A stretch of 15,802 nt of DNA from Faecalibacterium sp. UBA1771 (lineage in GTDB: Bacteria; Bacillota; Clostridia; Oscillospirales; Ruminococcaceae). The notes beneath the pieces are model-generated. The model was not told where the DNA came from. It saw nothing but the letters and a program-made list of their open reading frames with translations, and ran no database searches. This document shows positions 1 through 7,638 of this stretch, in pieces (within the stretch, counting starts at the first letter, position 1; the number at the start of each line of letters is the position of its first letter). The position numbers were made by a program, and so were the translations under genes. The stretch covers positions 5,848-21,649 of the forward strand of contig DCGT01000005.1 in assembly GCA_002315315.1 (NCBI GenBank), given 5' to 3'.

Positions 1-2
1 CC

Positions 3-374
3 CGCCCGCAGACGGCGAGCGGATACACGGCAGAGATACAAAAGCCGACCTACGGGAATACGAGTGAGCGGCAGTTCGCTCCCATTCAATATGCGGGTGC
101 GAGGACGCCGAGCTATACGGCGGGCAGACAGTCGCCGCCGCCACCGCCGACACAAAACGCGGCACAGACCCGACCGGTAACGCAGTCACAAAATGCGGCA
201 CCGACACAGAACGCAGTACAGCCTCGACCGCCGGTACCGGCGCAGAATGCGGGACAAACTCCGCTCGAACGGTACCGCCGTTCAACGGAATACCGTCAGA
301 TACCCGTGACGCGGCAGTCGGACGGTTCACAGAGCGATTTTGCGTCCGACTTCTTTTACCGGCAGGACGAGTAA
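3..374 (+). CDS. C-terminal part of a Gln/Pro-rich protein (5' end outside window)
   Basis: An open frame runs from the window edge to a TAA at 372-374 with no stop, giving about 123 residues with no internal Met, so the start lies upstream of the window. The visible part is low in complexity and rich in Gln, Pro, Arg and Thr. It has a five-proline run and four spaced copies of a QNA motif (TQNAAQ, SQNAAP, TQNAVQ, AQNAGQ). It ends in a mixed, more acidic segment (DFASDFFYRQDE). No transmembrane segment or enzyme motif is visible. The composition suggests a flexible tail, possibly of a membrane or cell-envelope protein, but I do not recognise the family. Continuous coding-like codon use and a stop followed at once by non-coding DNA and a hairpin support a real gene. 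Its link to the locus downstream is unknown. Confidence 0.75.
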   Translation, partial: RPQTASGYTAEIQKPTYGNTSERQFAPIQYAGARTPSYTAGRQSPPPPPTQNAAQTRPVTQSQNAAPTQNAVQPRPPVPAQNAGQTPLERYRRSTEYRQIPVTRQSDGSQSDFASDFFYRQDE

Positions 375-396
375 TTACGAATAAAAACAAGACGCA

Positions 397-456
397 CCCG
401 AACGGCGGAGCGGAGAAGGCTTGAATTGCTTCTCCTCCGGCAAACATCCGTTCGGG
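397..456 (+). terminator. Strong GC-rich hairpin after the partial gene, possible terminator
   Basis: The outer arms CCCGAACGG (397-405) and CCGTTCGGG (448-456) are perfectly complementary. Inside them GGAGAAG (412-418) pairs with CTTCTCC (429-435), with further pairing of CGGA (406-409) to TCCG (436-439). There is no T-run after the stem, so it is not a classical intrinsic terminator. It lies 22 bases after the stop of the upstream gene and 35 bases before the next start codon, and could instead be an RNA-stabilising or attenuating structure in the leader of the next gene. Confidence 0.4.
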
Positions 457-478
457 GCGAAAGAGTATAAAAAGGATT

Positions 479-484
479 GGAGGT
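479..484 (+). promoter_or_regulatory. Ribosome binding site GGAGGT that fixes the start at 492
   Basis: GGAGGT lies 7 bases before ATG 492. An upstream in-frame TTG at 477 overlaps this site and can be dismissed, so the protein begins MTHRRLAV and its signal peptide has normal length. Confidence 0.75.
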
Positions 485-491
485 AAAACAG

Positions 492-1061
492 ATGACACAT
501 CGCAGGCTTGCGGTTTTTATCGCTTCCTTGGCGGTGATGCTTACCGCACTGCTGACTCAGCCGACCGTCGCTTATTACACGGTTTGGAATGTTACGTCAA
601 ATGTGATTACCTCCGGCGAAATATCAATTATCGTAGTTGAAAAAATCGGGGACGAGGACTTTCCCGAGGGCGGATACACCGTTATGCCGGGCGATACCGT
701 GCCGCAGAAGGTATCGGTAAAAAACGACGGCGGGCATCCGTGCTGGCTGAGGGTAAAGGTCAAGAGCAGTATTCGGAGCACCGCTTCGGCGGTCTCGCTG
801 TCCGCCGGCGTGGTACAGCCCGTCTTTGACAGCGTAAGCTGGATTGACGGCGGCGACGGCTATTACTACTACAACAAAATTCTGATGCCGAACGCCGAAA
901 CCGAGCCGCTGATTACATCGGTCGGGATTTCGACGGCGGCGGATAATCGGTATATCGGCAGTCGATATCACCTTATCGTGACGGCGCTTGCCGTGCAGAG
1001 CGAGAACAATTCCGCCTATTCCACACCGCTTGACGTAACCGGCTGGCCTGCCGAGCAGTAG
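492..1061 (+). CDS. Small exported TasA/CalY-like protein with divergent SipW-type signal
   Basis: A 189-residue exported protein. The N-terminus MTHRR is followed by a hydrophobic core and a likely cleavage site after residue 27 (TVA/YYT). This matches the position of the Ala in the AWF signals of the neighbours, but Trp-Phe is replaced by Tyr-Tyr. After a beta-rich start, VMPGDTV and VSVKNDGG around residues 63-82 match the pattern of TasA/camelysin-like proteins, where a Pro-Gly turn precedes a strand carrying the phrase 'xVxNxG' and then 'WLRVKVK'. No C-terminal anchor is visible. The gene lies 36 bases before the next one, probably in the same operon. By analogy with TasA it would be a secreted matrix or fibre subunit or an accessory to it. 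The export signal is clear; assignment to the TasA-like fold rests on the local motif pattern only. Confidence 0.85.
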   Translation: MTHRRLAVFIASLAVMLTALLTQPTVAYYTVWNVTSNVITSGEISIIVVEKIGDEDFPEGGYTVMPGDTVPQKVSVKNDGGHPCWLRVKVKSSIRSTASAVSLSAGVVQPVFDSVSWIDGGDGYYYYNKILMPNAETEPLITSVGISTAADNRYIGSRYHLIVTALAVQSENNSAYSTPLDVTGWPAEQ

Positions 1062-1097
1062 ATACTCCGTGCTTTAAGATTGCCGTGAGGTGTAGCT

Positions 1098-2054
1098 ATG
1101 AAGCATATCAAAATTGTATTTATAATAGCGGTCATCGTATTGCTGGCGAGTCTTGTGCCGGTGACCGCCCTTGCCGCCGACGTAAGTCTTGTTTACAGCG
1201 GCAACGAGGGCGAGCTGGTATCGGAATCGGGAGCGTCGGCGGAAACGGTAAACCTGTTTGCGGGTCTTTCCGACGTTATGCCGGGGGCGACGGTCAGCAG
1301 TACGGTCAGCATTGAGAACCGCGCCGACAGCACCGTAAAGGTCAAGCTGTATATGCGCTCGCTCGGCGCGGATGCACAGTCGGACGATTTTTTGAGCAGG
1401 CTTCATCTGACCGTTGCCGACGAGAACAGCACACCGCTGTTCGACGGCGCGGCAAACGGCGTTGCGGGGCTTGACGATTGGACGGTGCTCGGAATTATGT
1501 ATTCCGGTGCAAGGACGGAGCTGAAGCTCACCCTCACCGTCCCCGAAACGCTGGACAACAGCTATTCAAGCAAGAGCGGAACGGTTGTCTGGCAGTTTAC
1601 GGCAATCGAGTTTCCGGCGGGTGAGGAGCCGTGGGTCTGTCCCAACTGTCATCAGAGCAGGTACAGAATCATCGACAGCGACGGGTACAGCGTGTTTATC
1701 GGCAGTATTCCCGTTTCCGTTCCGCCTATGACCGTCGGCGGCGGGGGCAGCTACAGTATGTATCTCTGCGAGGTCTGCGGTCACTGCGAGGATATGCTCT
1801 GTGCCGACTGCGGCGGGAGAATGAGACGCGTAATATACCGCGATATGTATAACAGGGAATGGTACTATTTCGCCTGTATTCACGATTTGGAGCATCACAC
1901 CGAGCCGAGCCCCTATACCGATGACAGCGGCAGCGTGTGGATATGGACGGCGGCGGCGGTATGCAGTGCCGCGGTTCTGACGGTTTTGATTTTTGCAAAG
2001 AGAAGAAAACGAGATGTCGAACAAACGGGAGCGAAGCCTTATGTCAAATCATAA
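1098..2054 (+). CDS. Membrane-anchored TasA-like protein with Cys clusters and possible sorting signal
   Basis: A 318-residue protein starting at ATG 1098 with GAGG 7 bases upstream. Residues 1-26 are a signal peptide ending TALA/AD, a conventional signal peptidase I type site rather than AWF. A TasA-like beta domain follows (DVMPGATV and SIENRADST near residues 58-78). The segment after residue 180 holds paired cysteines: C181xxC184, C224xxC227, C230, C235xxC238 and C260xH262, arranged like zinc ribbons or disulfide-linked knuckles. Near the end SPYTD (271-275) precedes a hydrophobic helix (about 279-299) and the basic stretch KRRKR, the three-part layout of a sortase sorting signal; otherwise it is a simple membrane anchor. 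A class B sortase lies downstream at 13543. A metal-binding module outside the membrane is unusual. I do not know a named family with this architecture. Confidence 0.87.
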   Translation: MKHIKIVFIIAVIVLLASLVPVTALAADVSLVYSGNEGELVSESGASAETVNLFAGLSDVMPGATVSSTVSIENRADSTVKVKLYMRSLGADAQSDDFLSRLHLTVADENSTPLFDGAANGVAGLDDWTVLGIMYSGARTELKLTLTVPETLDNSYSSKSGTVVWQFTAIEFPAGEEPWVCPNCHQSRYRIIDSDGYSVFIGSIPVSVPPMTVGGGGSYSMYLCEVCGHCEDMLCADCGGRMRRVIYRDMYNREWYYFACIHDLEHHTEPSPYTDDSGSVWIWTAAAVCSAAVLTVLIFAKRRKRDVEQTGAKPYVKS

Positions 2055-2676
2055 CATTACAAAAGCGGGCTTCTCCGCCAGCATATTACTGCTTATGGTA
2101 TGGCTTCTGCTGGGTACGACCTCGTCGATGGCGTGGTTTAAAGAGGAGGATACCCTCGTAAACTCGTTTTATTTCGGTGATATAGATATAGATGTGCTTC
2201 ACAAGGAAGGATTGCAGTATGAAAACGTCGATGAGAGCACCAAGGTGTTCAGAGATGACATCGTTTTAGAGCCGGGATACGTTCTGGCGGAATGCTTAAA
2301 GGTCCGCAACAGCGGCAGTGTTCCATTTACCTTTAAGCTGTCGGTCGTGCCGGACCTTGCCGATACCGTGCAGGCTGTCAGCGTACTCGGCAACACGATA
2401 GACCTCACGGATTATCTCAAATTCGGTGCGGTGATATGCGACACCGAAGCGGAGGTCCTGCAGCGGATTTCGAGCCGCGACAAGGCAAGGGCGGCGGCGG
2501 TGAACGAGCTGAGCCAATATTATACCAACGGCGAAACGCTGAGTCCGGGCGGCGAGGTTTACGTCGCGCTCGTGGTGTATATGCCCGAGTCGGTCGACGA
2601 TGCCGCCAACTACCGCGGAGACACGGCACCGTCGGTTTCGCTCGGTATCTCAGCCATAGCAAATCAGGCGGACTGA
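2041..2676 (+). CDS. SipW-dependent exported TasA/CalY-like protein
   Basis: A 211-residue exported protein. With the start at ATG 2041 the signal peptide ends SSMA/WFKEED at residue 31, typical of SipW-type signals. The mature part has the pattern seen in TasA/camelysin-like proteins: 'GDIDIDVLHKEG', then LEPGYVL and VRNSGSVPFTFKLSV, and near the C-terminus YVALVVYMPESVDD followed by SLGISAIANQ, which resembles the final strand of CalY-type proteins. The start overlaps the end of the previous gene by 14 bases, suggesting translational coupling; GGAG at 2028-2031 is the best ribosome site. An ATG at 2014 (MSNKRER) would add nine residues and a more basic N-region, and cannot be excluded. Likely secreted and processed by the SipW encoded at 3584. 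Probable role: fibre or matrix subunit. Confidence 0.88.
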   Translation: MSNHNITKAGFSASILLLMVWLLLGTTSSMAWFKEEDTLVNSFYFGDIDIDVLHKEGLQYENVDESTKVFRDDIVLEPGYVLAECLKVRNSGSVPFTFKLSVVPDLADTVQAVSVLGNTIDLTDYLKFGAVICDTEAEVLQRISSRDKARAAAVNELSQYYTNGETLSPGGEVYVALVVYMPESVDDAANYRGDTAPSVSLGISAIANQAD

Positions 2677-2692
2677 CGGCATTAATTCTCAA

Positions 2693-2699
2693 AAGGAGG
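2693..2699 (+). promoter_or_regulatory. Perfect AAGGAGG ribosome site that selects a TTG start at 2709
   Basis: AAGGAGG is the consensus anti-16S sequence and lies 9 bases before TTG 2709. The same frame stays open back to 2436, but that part overlaps the previous gene and has no comparable site, so the long version of the protein is rejected. Confidence 0.75.
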
Positions 2700-2708
2700 C
2701 TGGAGCGG

Positions 2709-3419
2709 TTGAAAAAGAAGATAGTCATTCCCGATGAGCCGAAGCAGGATATTTTCTATATTACAGACGCAATGCTGTCCCGTTCTATCCTCGTATCTGT
2801 GCTGGGAATTATGCTGTGTCTGGTGTGCATTGTCAGTATGTCGTGGGCGTGGTTCTCCTCCTCCGTGTCGGGCTCGGTGTCGAGAATTAAAGCCGCACAT
2901 TTCGATATGAATATCGCGGTTTCCGATACGGGTACGCCGGTTGTACCTGCGGCGGGGAATCGCTACACATTACAGCCCGACAGGCAATATACCGTGAGCC
3001 TTACACCGACCGGAGACGCCGAGACCGCAACGTCCGGCTACTATGTCATAACGCTTCTCCCCGGCGGAGCGGCGGCGGCGAGCACCTATTATACCGCAAT
3101 CCTCGAGCCGGCGCAGATGTCAAGCTACGGCTTTACCGTTTTCGGCTTTGCCGAGATGACGCTCACCCCGATGTGGGGCGAAATACCCGCTTCTGCCGCG
3201 TCGTACACGGTTGCGAACGGTTCCGGCGTTTCAATGCCCCTGTCGTCGCCCGCACCGGCACAGCTTATGCCGCCGGTAACGGAGCAGAGCGAGCAAGCTG
3301 CCGAGCCGCCCGCAGAGCAGGAGCCGACGGAGCAGGAGCCGCAGGAGAATCAGCCGCCCGAGCCGACCGAGCAGACGGAGGAACCCCTTGAGCAGACAAA
3401 CGGCGGGGATAATCCGTAA
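2709..3419 (+). CDS. Exported protein with AWF-type signal and Pro/Glu/Gln-rich C-terminal tail
   Basis: A 237-residue protein starting at TTG 2709. The N-region is unusually long (about 22 residues, KKKIVIPDEPKQD), then comes a hydrophobic segment (about 25-45) ending MSWA/WFSSS, the SipW-type motif. The next part (SRIKAAHFDMNIAVSD) matches the strand that follows the cleavage site in TasA/CalY-like proteins. The middle is a beta-rich Ala/Thr/Gly domain of about 120 residues. From about residue 180 onward the sequence becomes a Pro/Glu/Gln tail with repeated TEQ and EQEP units, ending NGGDNP. Such tails often span or contact peptidoglycan. A start at ATG 2772 would give a signal of normal length but has no ribosome site. 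With the long N-region the segment may stay as a membrane anchor instead of being cleaved. Same operon as the gene before it (32-base gap). Confidence 0.82.
   Translation: MKKKIVIPDEPKQDIFYITDAMLSRSILVSVLGIMLCLVCIVSMSWAWFSSSVSGSVSRIKAAHFDMNIAVSDTGTPVVPAAGNRYTLQPDRQYTVSLTPTGDAETATSGYYVITLLPGGAAAASTYYTAILEPAQMSSYGFTVFGFAEMTLTPMWGEIPASAASYTVANGSGVSMPLSSPAPAQLMPPVTEQSEQAAEPPAEQEPTEQEPQENQPPEPTEQTEEPLEQTNGGDNP
3280..3405 (+). repeat. Degenerate GAGCAG-type coding repeat, Pro/Glu/Gln tail
   Basis: Short units built on gagcag/gagccg/gaaccg encode repeated EQ, EP and TEQ residues in the tail of the preceding protein. The repeats are imperfect and stay in frame, so they reflect a low-complexity protein tail and not a DNA element. 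Confidence 0.6.
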
Positions 3420-3583
3420 TCAAGCGACAGCAAACAAAAGCTGTCAATAAAAGGAAGCCGCCGCACGGGGCGAGGGTCTGCGCGTGCCCGGTGACGCTTC
3501 ATAAAAAGTCCGGAGCGGCGCACACCGTTTTACGGCAAAGCGCGACATCCGCATTGAATTTATAAACAGGAACGGGTCAGTCA
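3420..3583 (+). other. GC-rich structured gap upstream of sipW
   Basis: This 164-base non-coding gap can form several stems: GACAGC (3426-3431) with GCTGTC (3440-3445); GCCGC (3457-3461) with GCGGC (3515-3519) as a long closing stem; GCACG (3463-3467) with CGTGC (3483-3487) inside it. None is followed by a T-run. It does not match any riboswitch consensus I can recall. Its last part is AT-rich (TTGAATTTATAAA, 3554-3566) and could hold a promoter for sipW, but I see no clear -35/-10 pair. Confidence 0.35.
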
Positions 3584-4114
3584 ATGAAAAAGGCGTTAAA
3601 GAAAATTACCGATATTATTTCAACCGTTATGGTGGTCTGCATACTGCTTTGCACGCTGATGCTTGCGGGCGCAAGGCTTGCGGGTCTCAAGGTCTATACC
3701 GTGGTTTCCGGCTCGATGCAGCCGACCTATAACGTCGGTGACCTTATCTACGTCAAAAAGGTCGACCCCGCAGCGGTAAAGGTCGGCGACCCGATAACCT
3801 TTGTGCTCAACGAGAGTCTTGTTGTCGCAACACACCGCGTTGTCGAGATAGACGCCGAGGGACAGCACTTCTACACCAAGGGCGACAACAATCAGGTTGC
3901 CGATATCAACCCCGTGCATTTCAACAACCTTATCGGCAAGCCCGTTTTTGCAATACCCTATCTCGGTTATGTATCCGACTGGGTCAAAGCTCCGCCGGGA
4001 CTGTATATCACGCTCGCAGTCGCCGCGGTGCTGATAGCGATAGTTTACATACCCGATTTATTCATAAAGGATAAAAGGGAAATATCGGAAAAGGAAACGG
4101 AGGTAAAAAAATGA
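3584..4114 (+). CDS. sipW: Signal peptidase I of the SipW (ER-type) class
   Basis: A 176-residue membrane serine protease that removes signal peptides of secreted proteins on the outer face of the membrane. Residues 13-33 form the first membrane helix. The catalytic serine is Ser44 in VVSGSMQPT. The second catalytic residue is His84 in ATHRVVEI, where ordinary bacterial signal peptidases have Lys; this Ser/His pair is the mark of the archaeal/ER-type group to which Bacillus SipW belongs. YTKGDNN (97-103) is the conserved GDN box. A second membrane helix lies near 138-158, followed by a charged cytoplasmic tail. Length fits the family. The gene overlaps the next one by 4 bases (ATGA). In Bacillus subtilis SipW processes TasA and TapA; the neighbouring AWF-type signals indicate the same job here. 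The ribosome site is weak (AGGAA 11 bases upstream). Confidence 0.96.
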   Translation: MKKALKKITDIISTVMVVCILLCTLMLAGARLAGLKVYTVVSGSMQPTYNVGDLIYVKKVDPAAVKVGDPITFVLNESLVVATHRVVEIDAEGQHFYTKGDNNQVADINPVHFNNLIGKPVFAIPYLGYVSDWVKAPPGLYITLAVAAVLIAIVYIPDLFIKDKREISEKETEVKK

Positions 4115-4761
4115 AGCTCGACAAGAGAAAAACAGCCGTAATTTCACTGCTTCTCTGCCTCGCCGCCGTCGTTTCGTTCGGAACGCTTGCATGGTTTCAG
4201 GACACCGACACCGTCGACAACACCTTGAACTTCGTCAACGATTTTGAGATGGATTTGTATGAAACCGACGGTAACGGCAACAAAAAGACCGGCACAGGCG
4301 GAGATACCATAGGCATAACCTATAACAACCTTTCGCCGGGTCAGACAATCTACAAGGACCCGACCGTCATCAACAAGAGCCTGACAGCTTCGATGTATGT
4401 TCGCGTCACCGTCACGGTGGATAAGACGGACAAATGGCAGTCATGTCTGCCCGCGAATGCCAAGCTGAGCGATATTTTCGGCGGCTTCGAGGACAGCAAA
4501 TGGATAAGATACGACGCGCCGAAGGTCGACAGTACAGCCAAAACCGTGTCGTACACCTTCTACCTCAAGGACGCTCTCGCGCCTAACACCACTGCGACGC
4601 TGTTTACCTCGGTGACTATCCCGTCGAGCATTACGGCGTCCGCCGCCAAGGACCTTTCGGGTATGAAAATAACCGTCAAGGCGGACGCGATACAGACAAC
4701 GGGACTTGAAACGTCTCAGACCGTCAAGGCGGCGTTCGAGACCGTAGAGGGAACAAACTGA
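4111..4761 (+). CDS. TasA/CalY-like SipW-dependent secreted protein
   Basis: A 216-residue protein beginning at ATG 4111 inside the stop of sipW, with GGAGGT just upstream, so its translation is coupled to the protease. The signal ends GTLA/WFQDTD (cut after residue 27). The next part (VDNTLNFVNDFEMDLYETDG) is the usual SipW-substrate start. NNLSPGQTIYKDPTVIN followed by SMYVRVTVTV is a clear TasA/camelysin-like motif: Pro-Gly turn, then paired strands. A beta-rich region ends with FTSVTIPSSIT and MKITVKADAIQTTG. No anchor is visible. Of all proteins here this one most resembles TasA in size and in its position directly after sipW, and is the best candidate for the main fibre subunit. I give no symbol because it could equally be a CalY-type paralogue. 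Confidence 0.92.
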   Translation: MKLDKRKTAVISLLLCLAAVVSFGTLAWFQDTDTVDNTLNFVNDFEMDLYETDGNGNKKTGTGGDTIGITYNNLSPGQTIYKDPTVINKSLTASMYVRVTVTVDKTDKWQSCLPANAKLSDIFGGFEDSKWIRYDAPKVDSTAKTVSYTFYLKDALAPNTTATLFTSVTIPSSITASAAKDLSGMKITVKADAIQTTGLETSQTVKAAFETVEGTN

Positions 4762-4787
4762 CCGCGCATTTTAAATTCGTATATTAT
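4758..4787 (+). promoter_or_regulatory. Possible promoter before the 929-aa protein gene
   Basis: CTGACC (4758-4763, four matches to TTGACA) and TATTAT (4782-4787, five matches to TATAAT) are 18 bases apart. The -35 box overlaps the stop codon of the previous gene. The 87-base gap is the first AT-rich spacer after sipW, so separate expression of the large protein is plausible. Confidence 0.35.
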
Positions 4788-4848
4788 ACCGACAGCGTTT
4801 ATACAATGTTCGGATGATATAGATTATTAAATGAAAGGAATCACTAAA

Positions 4849-7638
4849 ATGAAGAGAACCAGGAAATCGTTATTGTTCAGCGCAATGTCGCTGTTGTTAT
4901 GCATTACCATGCTCTTGGGCACGACCTATGCATGGTTTACCGACAGCGTAACAAGCGGACATAACAAAATTCAGGCGGGCAATCTCGACGTTGAGCTGTG
5001 GCATCAGAACGCCAACACCACTCTCACCGAGATTGAAGACAACAGTGAGGACCAACTCTTTACCGATGTACCGCTGTGGGAGCCGGGTGCCTATGCGTAT
5101 GAAACCTTTACGGTTAAAAATGCAGGCTCGCTCGCTCTCAAGTTCAAAATGGCGCTGAATGTTTTGCAGTACACCTCTTATAACGGCCATAACCTCACTG
5201 AGGTCATTAAAGCGGCTGTTGCCGATACGGCGCCCGCAACCCGTGACGCCGCCGCCGCATTGACCTACACCGCGCTCGACACATGGACGCTCGCTGACTA
5301 TGCCGTCGATAACAAGCTTGCGGCAGGTGCAGACAAGACCTTTACCGTTGTACTGTATTGGGAGCCGACCGACCATGACAACGACTACAATATGAACAAC
5401 GACAGACCGTCTCCGCTGACCATCGACTTCGGCGTAACACTTGTTGCGACACAAAAGGATTCCGAGTCCGACAGCTTCGATACCGATTACGATAAAGTTG
5501 CAAGCACCGAGCTGCCTGCGGCAACAAAGTACGAGTCGAAGCTCGCTGAGGCGACCTCCGCACCCGTAACCGTGCCGGACCGTGCTGCAGCGGTTTTGAC
5601 TGCCAATGCTACACCCACAACTAACCCCGCGGCGGAAAAGCAGACTACGACTGTTTCCTTTGAAGCAGGTGCTTTGACTGCCGGCGAGGAAGCAAAGCTG
5701 AATGTTAAGACAAATAATTCGCTGTTTGAGGTTAAGAGCAGCGGACAGGCAACCGTGGCCTCTATCGACCTGAGTCTGACGGTAGGAGGAAGCACCGTAA
5801 CCAACTTTAACAGCGGCAAGAAAGCTACCGTTTCCACCTATATTTCTGCCGGTCTCTCCGATGTAACGGTAGTCTATAACGGAACCGATGATCAGCCGAC
5901 CGATATTACCTACAATGCCGAAACCGGCTTGTTGCAATTCAAGACCACCCACTTCTCCGAATATGACGTAAAGGGCAACGCTGTCGCCTATATTCTCGGA
6001 AATCATGATACCGGATTTGCTCCGCAGTATGCGGAAAATGCTACCCCGGAGCAGGTAGCAGCAGCTATTGAGAAGGCTTATGACGATGCGGCAAAGGCAG
6101 CAGCAAGTGATGTCACTGCTAAGGTTGAGTTGACCGTTGATGCCGATATGAATAAAGCGGCACAGGCTGCGGAAAATAACGAAACCGCATTTGAAATCCC
6201 GACACAGTACGTACAGACAATCGAAAAGCAAGCGTCAACCGCCGACGAAAAGGTTCAGAACAACTTTGTTGCACGCATAGATTCCAAGTATTACGGCACA
6301 TTGTCGGCAGCTGCAAAAGCCGCTCTCGCAACCGACACCGTTATTCTGCTTCAGGATACGACAATTACCTCCTCGGTGCTTGTAAACAATAAGGTGTTCA
6401 AGCTGAACGGCGACGGCAAGACCATTACCTTTGATGCCGCAAACAAGACCTCCGGCTTCGTTGCCGTTTTTGACGGATACAACGGCACTCAGGAAGGTAT
6501 AATGAATGACCTTACCGTTGTAAACACCAAGCTTGTTATGAAGGGAGCCGAGCCGCAGGGCTATGGCGTTGTGTTCCAGAAGGCAGCCGAAAAGTACGAT
6601 ATCAAATTTACCGACTGCAGCTTTGACAATATGTACTGCGGTCTGTGCGGCGGCGGAAGCCTCGACGGCTATACTACAGCCGCCGACATAACCCTTGACA
6701 ACTGCAGGTTCTCCAAGACAGAGTATGTCGTAAGCGCCACACCTGATTATGTCGGAGCTATGAGCTTTACCGATGTGAGCGGCTATACTAAGGGCTTGTC
6801 CGAGTTCCACAAGGTCAGAGTAGGAAATAATTACTACACCGACCTTGCCGCGGCTCTTAATGCCGCAGAGTCCGGCGCTACCGTGACACTGCTCAATGAC
6901 TACACCCCCATCAGCAATATGACCTTCAACAAGAGCATCATTCTTGACCTCAACGGATTCGGATTTGTCCGTACCGCCGAGGCAAGCGGCGGCTATGGCA
7001 TTAAGCTTCAGCCCGGCTGTAACCTCACGGTAAAGAACGGTTCGTGGGATGTTGCGGGAGCTTTCGGTGACATCTCGGCAGAGGGAAGTAACGGAACCTG
7101 TAATGTAACCTATGATAAGGTTGTATTCACCAACCTCGATATACCGGCAAATCCCAAGGATCAGCCCGGTACCTCTTCTCACCTCGAGAAGAATGTGTTT
7201 AAGGCAAATATGCAGGGTGGCTTCATAATCAATGCTTCCTTCATCGACTGCGTATTTAACAATGCCAGAGTAGAATTCAGCGGATTCAATTCGGATAACG
7301 TGTTTACCGGCGTATTCACCCGCTGCACATTCAATAACACCACCAACACCAGTGCTATCGAGGGCGACAACTACGGCTGCGCTGAGGGCTGTTCACTTAC
7401 GATTACCGACTGCACATTCAATATGAATGTCACCTCCAATGTTGAAGTAGTTGAAACAAGATATAACGGTAACAAGGTTGCGCTGAATTTAAGCGGAAAT
7501 ACCATAAACGGTACGGTTGCCGACAGCAGCATCTACAATCTGTTCTCTACAACCTCTCTTAAATTCTACAACGCTTCTCAGAAGTTCACCGTAACCGAGA
7601 GCGGCACAACCCTGCAGGGAATTGCAAAGCTTAATTAA
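4849..7638 (+). CDS. Large surface protein: TasA/CalY-like N-terminus plus beta-helix regions
   Basis: A 929-residue exported protein. The start is ATG 4849 with AAAGGAA 9 bases upstream; an ATG at 4831 lies in that ribosome site and is rejected. The signal ends TTYA/WFTDSVTSG with Ala28-Trp29-Phe30, the standard SipW type. Residues to about 210 form a TasA/CalY-like module: AGNLDVELWHQN, LWEPGAYAYETFTVKNAG, then VVLYWEPTDHDND and DFGVTLVATQKD. A linker and beta domain (about 240-370) ends HFSEYDVKG. Two units start near 475 (ARIDSKYYGTLSAAAK) and 655 (KVRVGNNYYTDLAAAL), each leading into a 'TVxLLxD' strand and then repetitive strands typical of a right-handed beta-helix. There is no sorting signal or C-terminal membrane helix. 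It shares its first 200 residues with the next gene product, so the two are paralogues at the N-terminus. Likely a fibre-associated or cell-surface adhesin-type protein; its ligand is unknown. Confidence 0.93.
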   Translation: MKRTRKSLLFSAMSLLLCITMLLGTTYAWFTDSVTSGHNKIQAGNLDVELWHQNANTTLTEIEDNSEDQLFTDVPLWEPGAYAYETFTVKNAGSLALKFKMALNVLQYTSYNGHNLTEVIKAAVADTAPATRDAAAALTYTALDTWTLADYAVDNKLAAGADKTFTVVLYWEPTDHDNDYNMNNDRPSPLTIDFGVTLVATQKDSESDSFDTDYDKVASTELPAATKYESKLAEATSAPVTVPDRAAAVLTANATPTTNPAAEKQTTTVSFEAGALTAGEEAKLNVKTNNSLFEVKSSGQATVASIDLSLTVGGSTVTNFNSGKKATVSTYISAGLSDVTVVYNGTDDQPTDITYNAETGLLQFKTTHFSEYDVKGNAVAYILGNHDTGFAPQYAENATPEQVAAAIEKAYDDAAKAAASDVTAKVELTVDADMNKAAQAAENNETAFEIPTQYVQTIEKQASTADEKVQNNFVARIDSKYYGTLSAAAKAALATDTVILLQDTTITSSVLVNNKVFKLNGDGKTITFDAANKTSGFVAVFDGYNGTQEGIMNDLTVVNTKLVMKGAEPQGYGVVFQKAAEKYDIKFTDCSFDNMYCGLCGGGSLDGYTTAADITLDNCRFSKTEYVVSATPDYVGAMSFTDVSGYTKGLSEFHKVRVGNNYYTDLAAALNAAESGATVTLLNDYTPISNMTFNKSIILDLNGFGFVRTAEASGGYGIKLQPGCNLTVKNGSWDVAGAFGDISAEGSNGTCNVTYDKVVFTNLDIPANPKDQPGTSSHLEKNVFKANMQGGFIINASFIDCVFNNARVEFSGFNSDNVFTGVFTRCTFNNTTNTSAIEGDNYGCAEGCSLTITDCTFNMNVTSNVEVVETRYNGNKVALNLSGNTINGTVADSSIYNLFSTTSLKFYNASQKFTVTESGTTLQGIAKLN

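Noticed and set aside
2436..2708. Longer N-terminus for the Pro/Glu/Gln-tailed protein
   Set aside because: It overlaps the previous gene for 240 bases, lacks a ribosome site and would bury the signal peptide; AAGGAGG before TTG 2709 decides the start.
4897..6231. 444-codon open frame on the minus strand inside the 929-aa gene
   Set aside because: Antisense shadow of the TasA-like head and linker; its protein lacks recognisable domains and is Cys/Gly/Arg biased.
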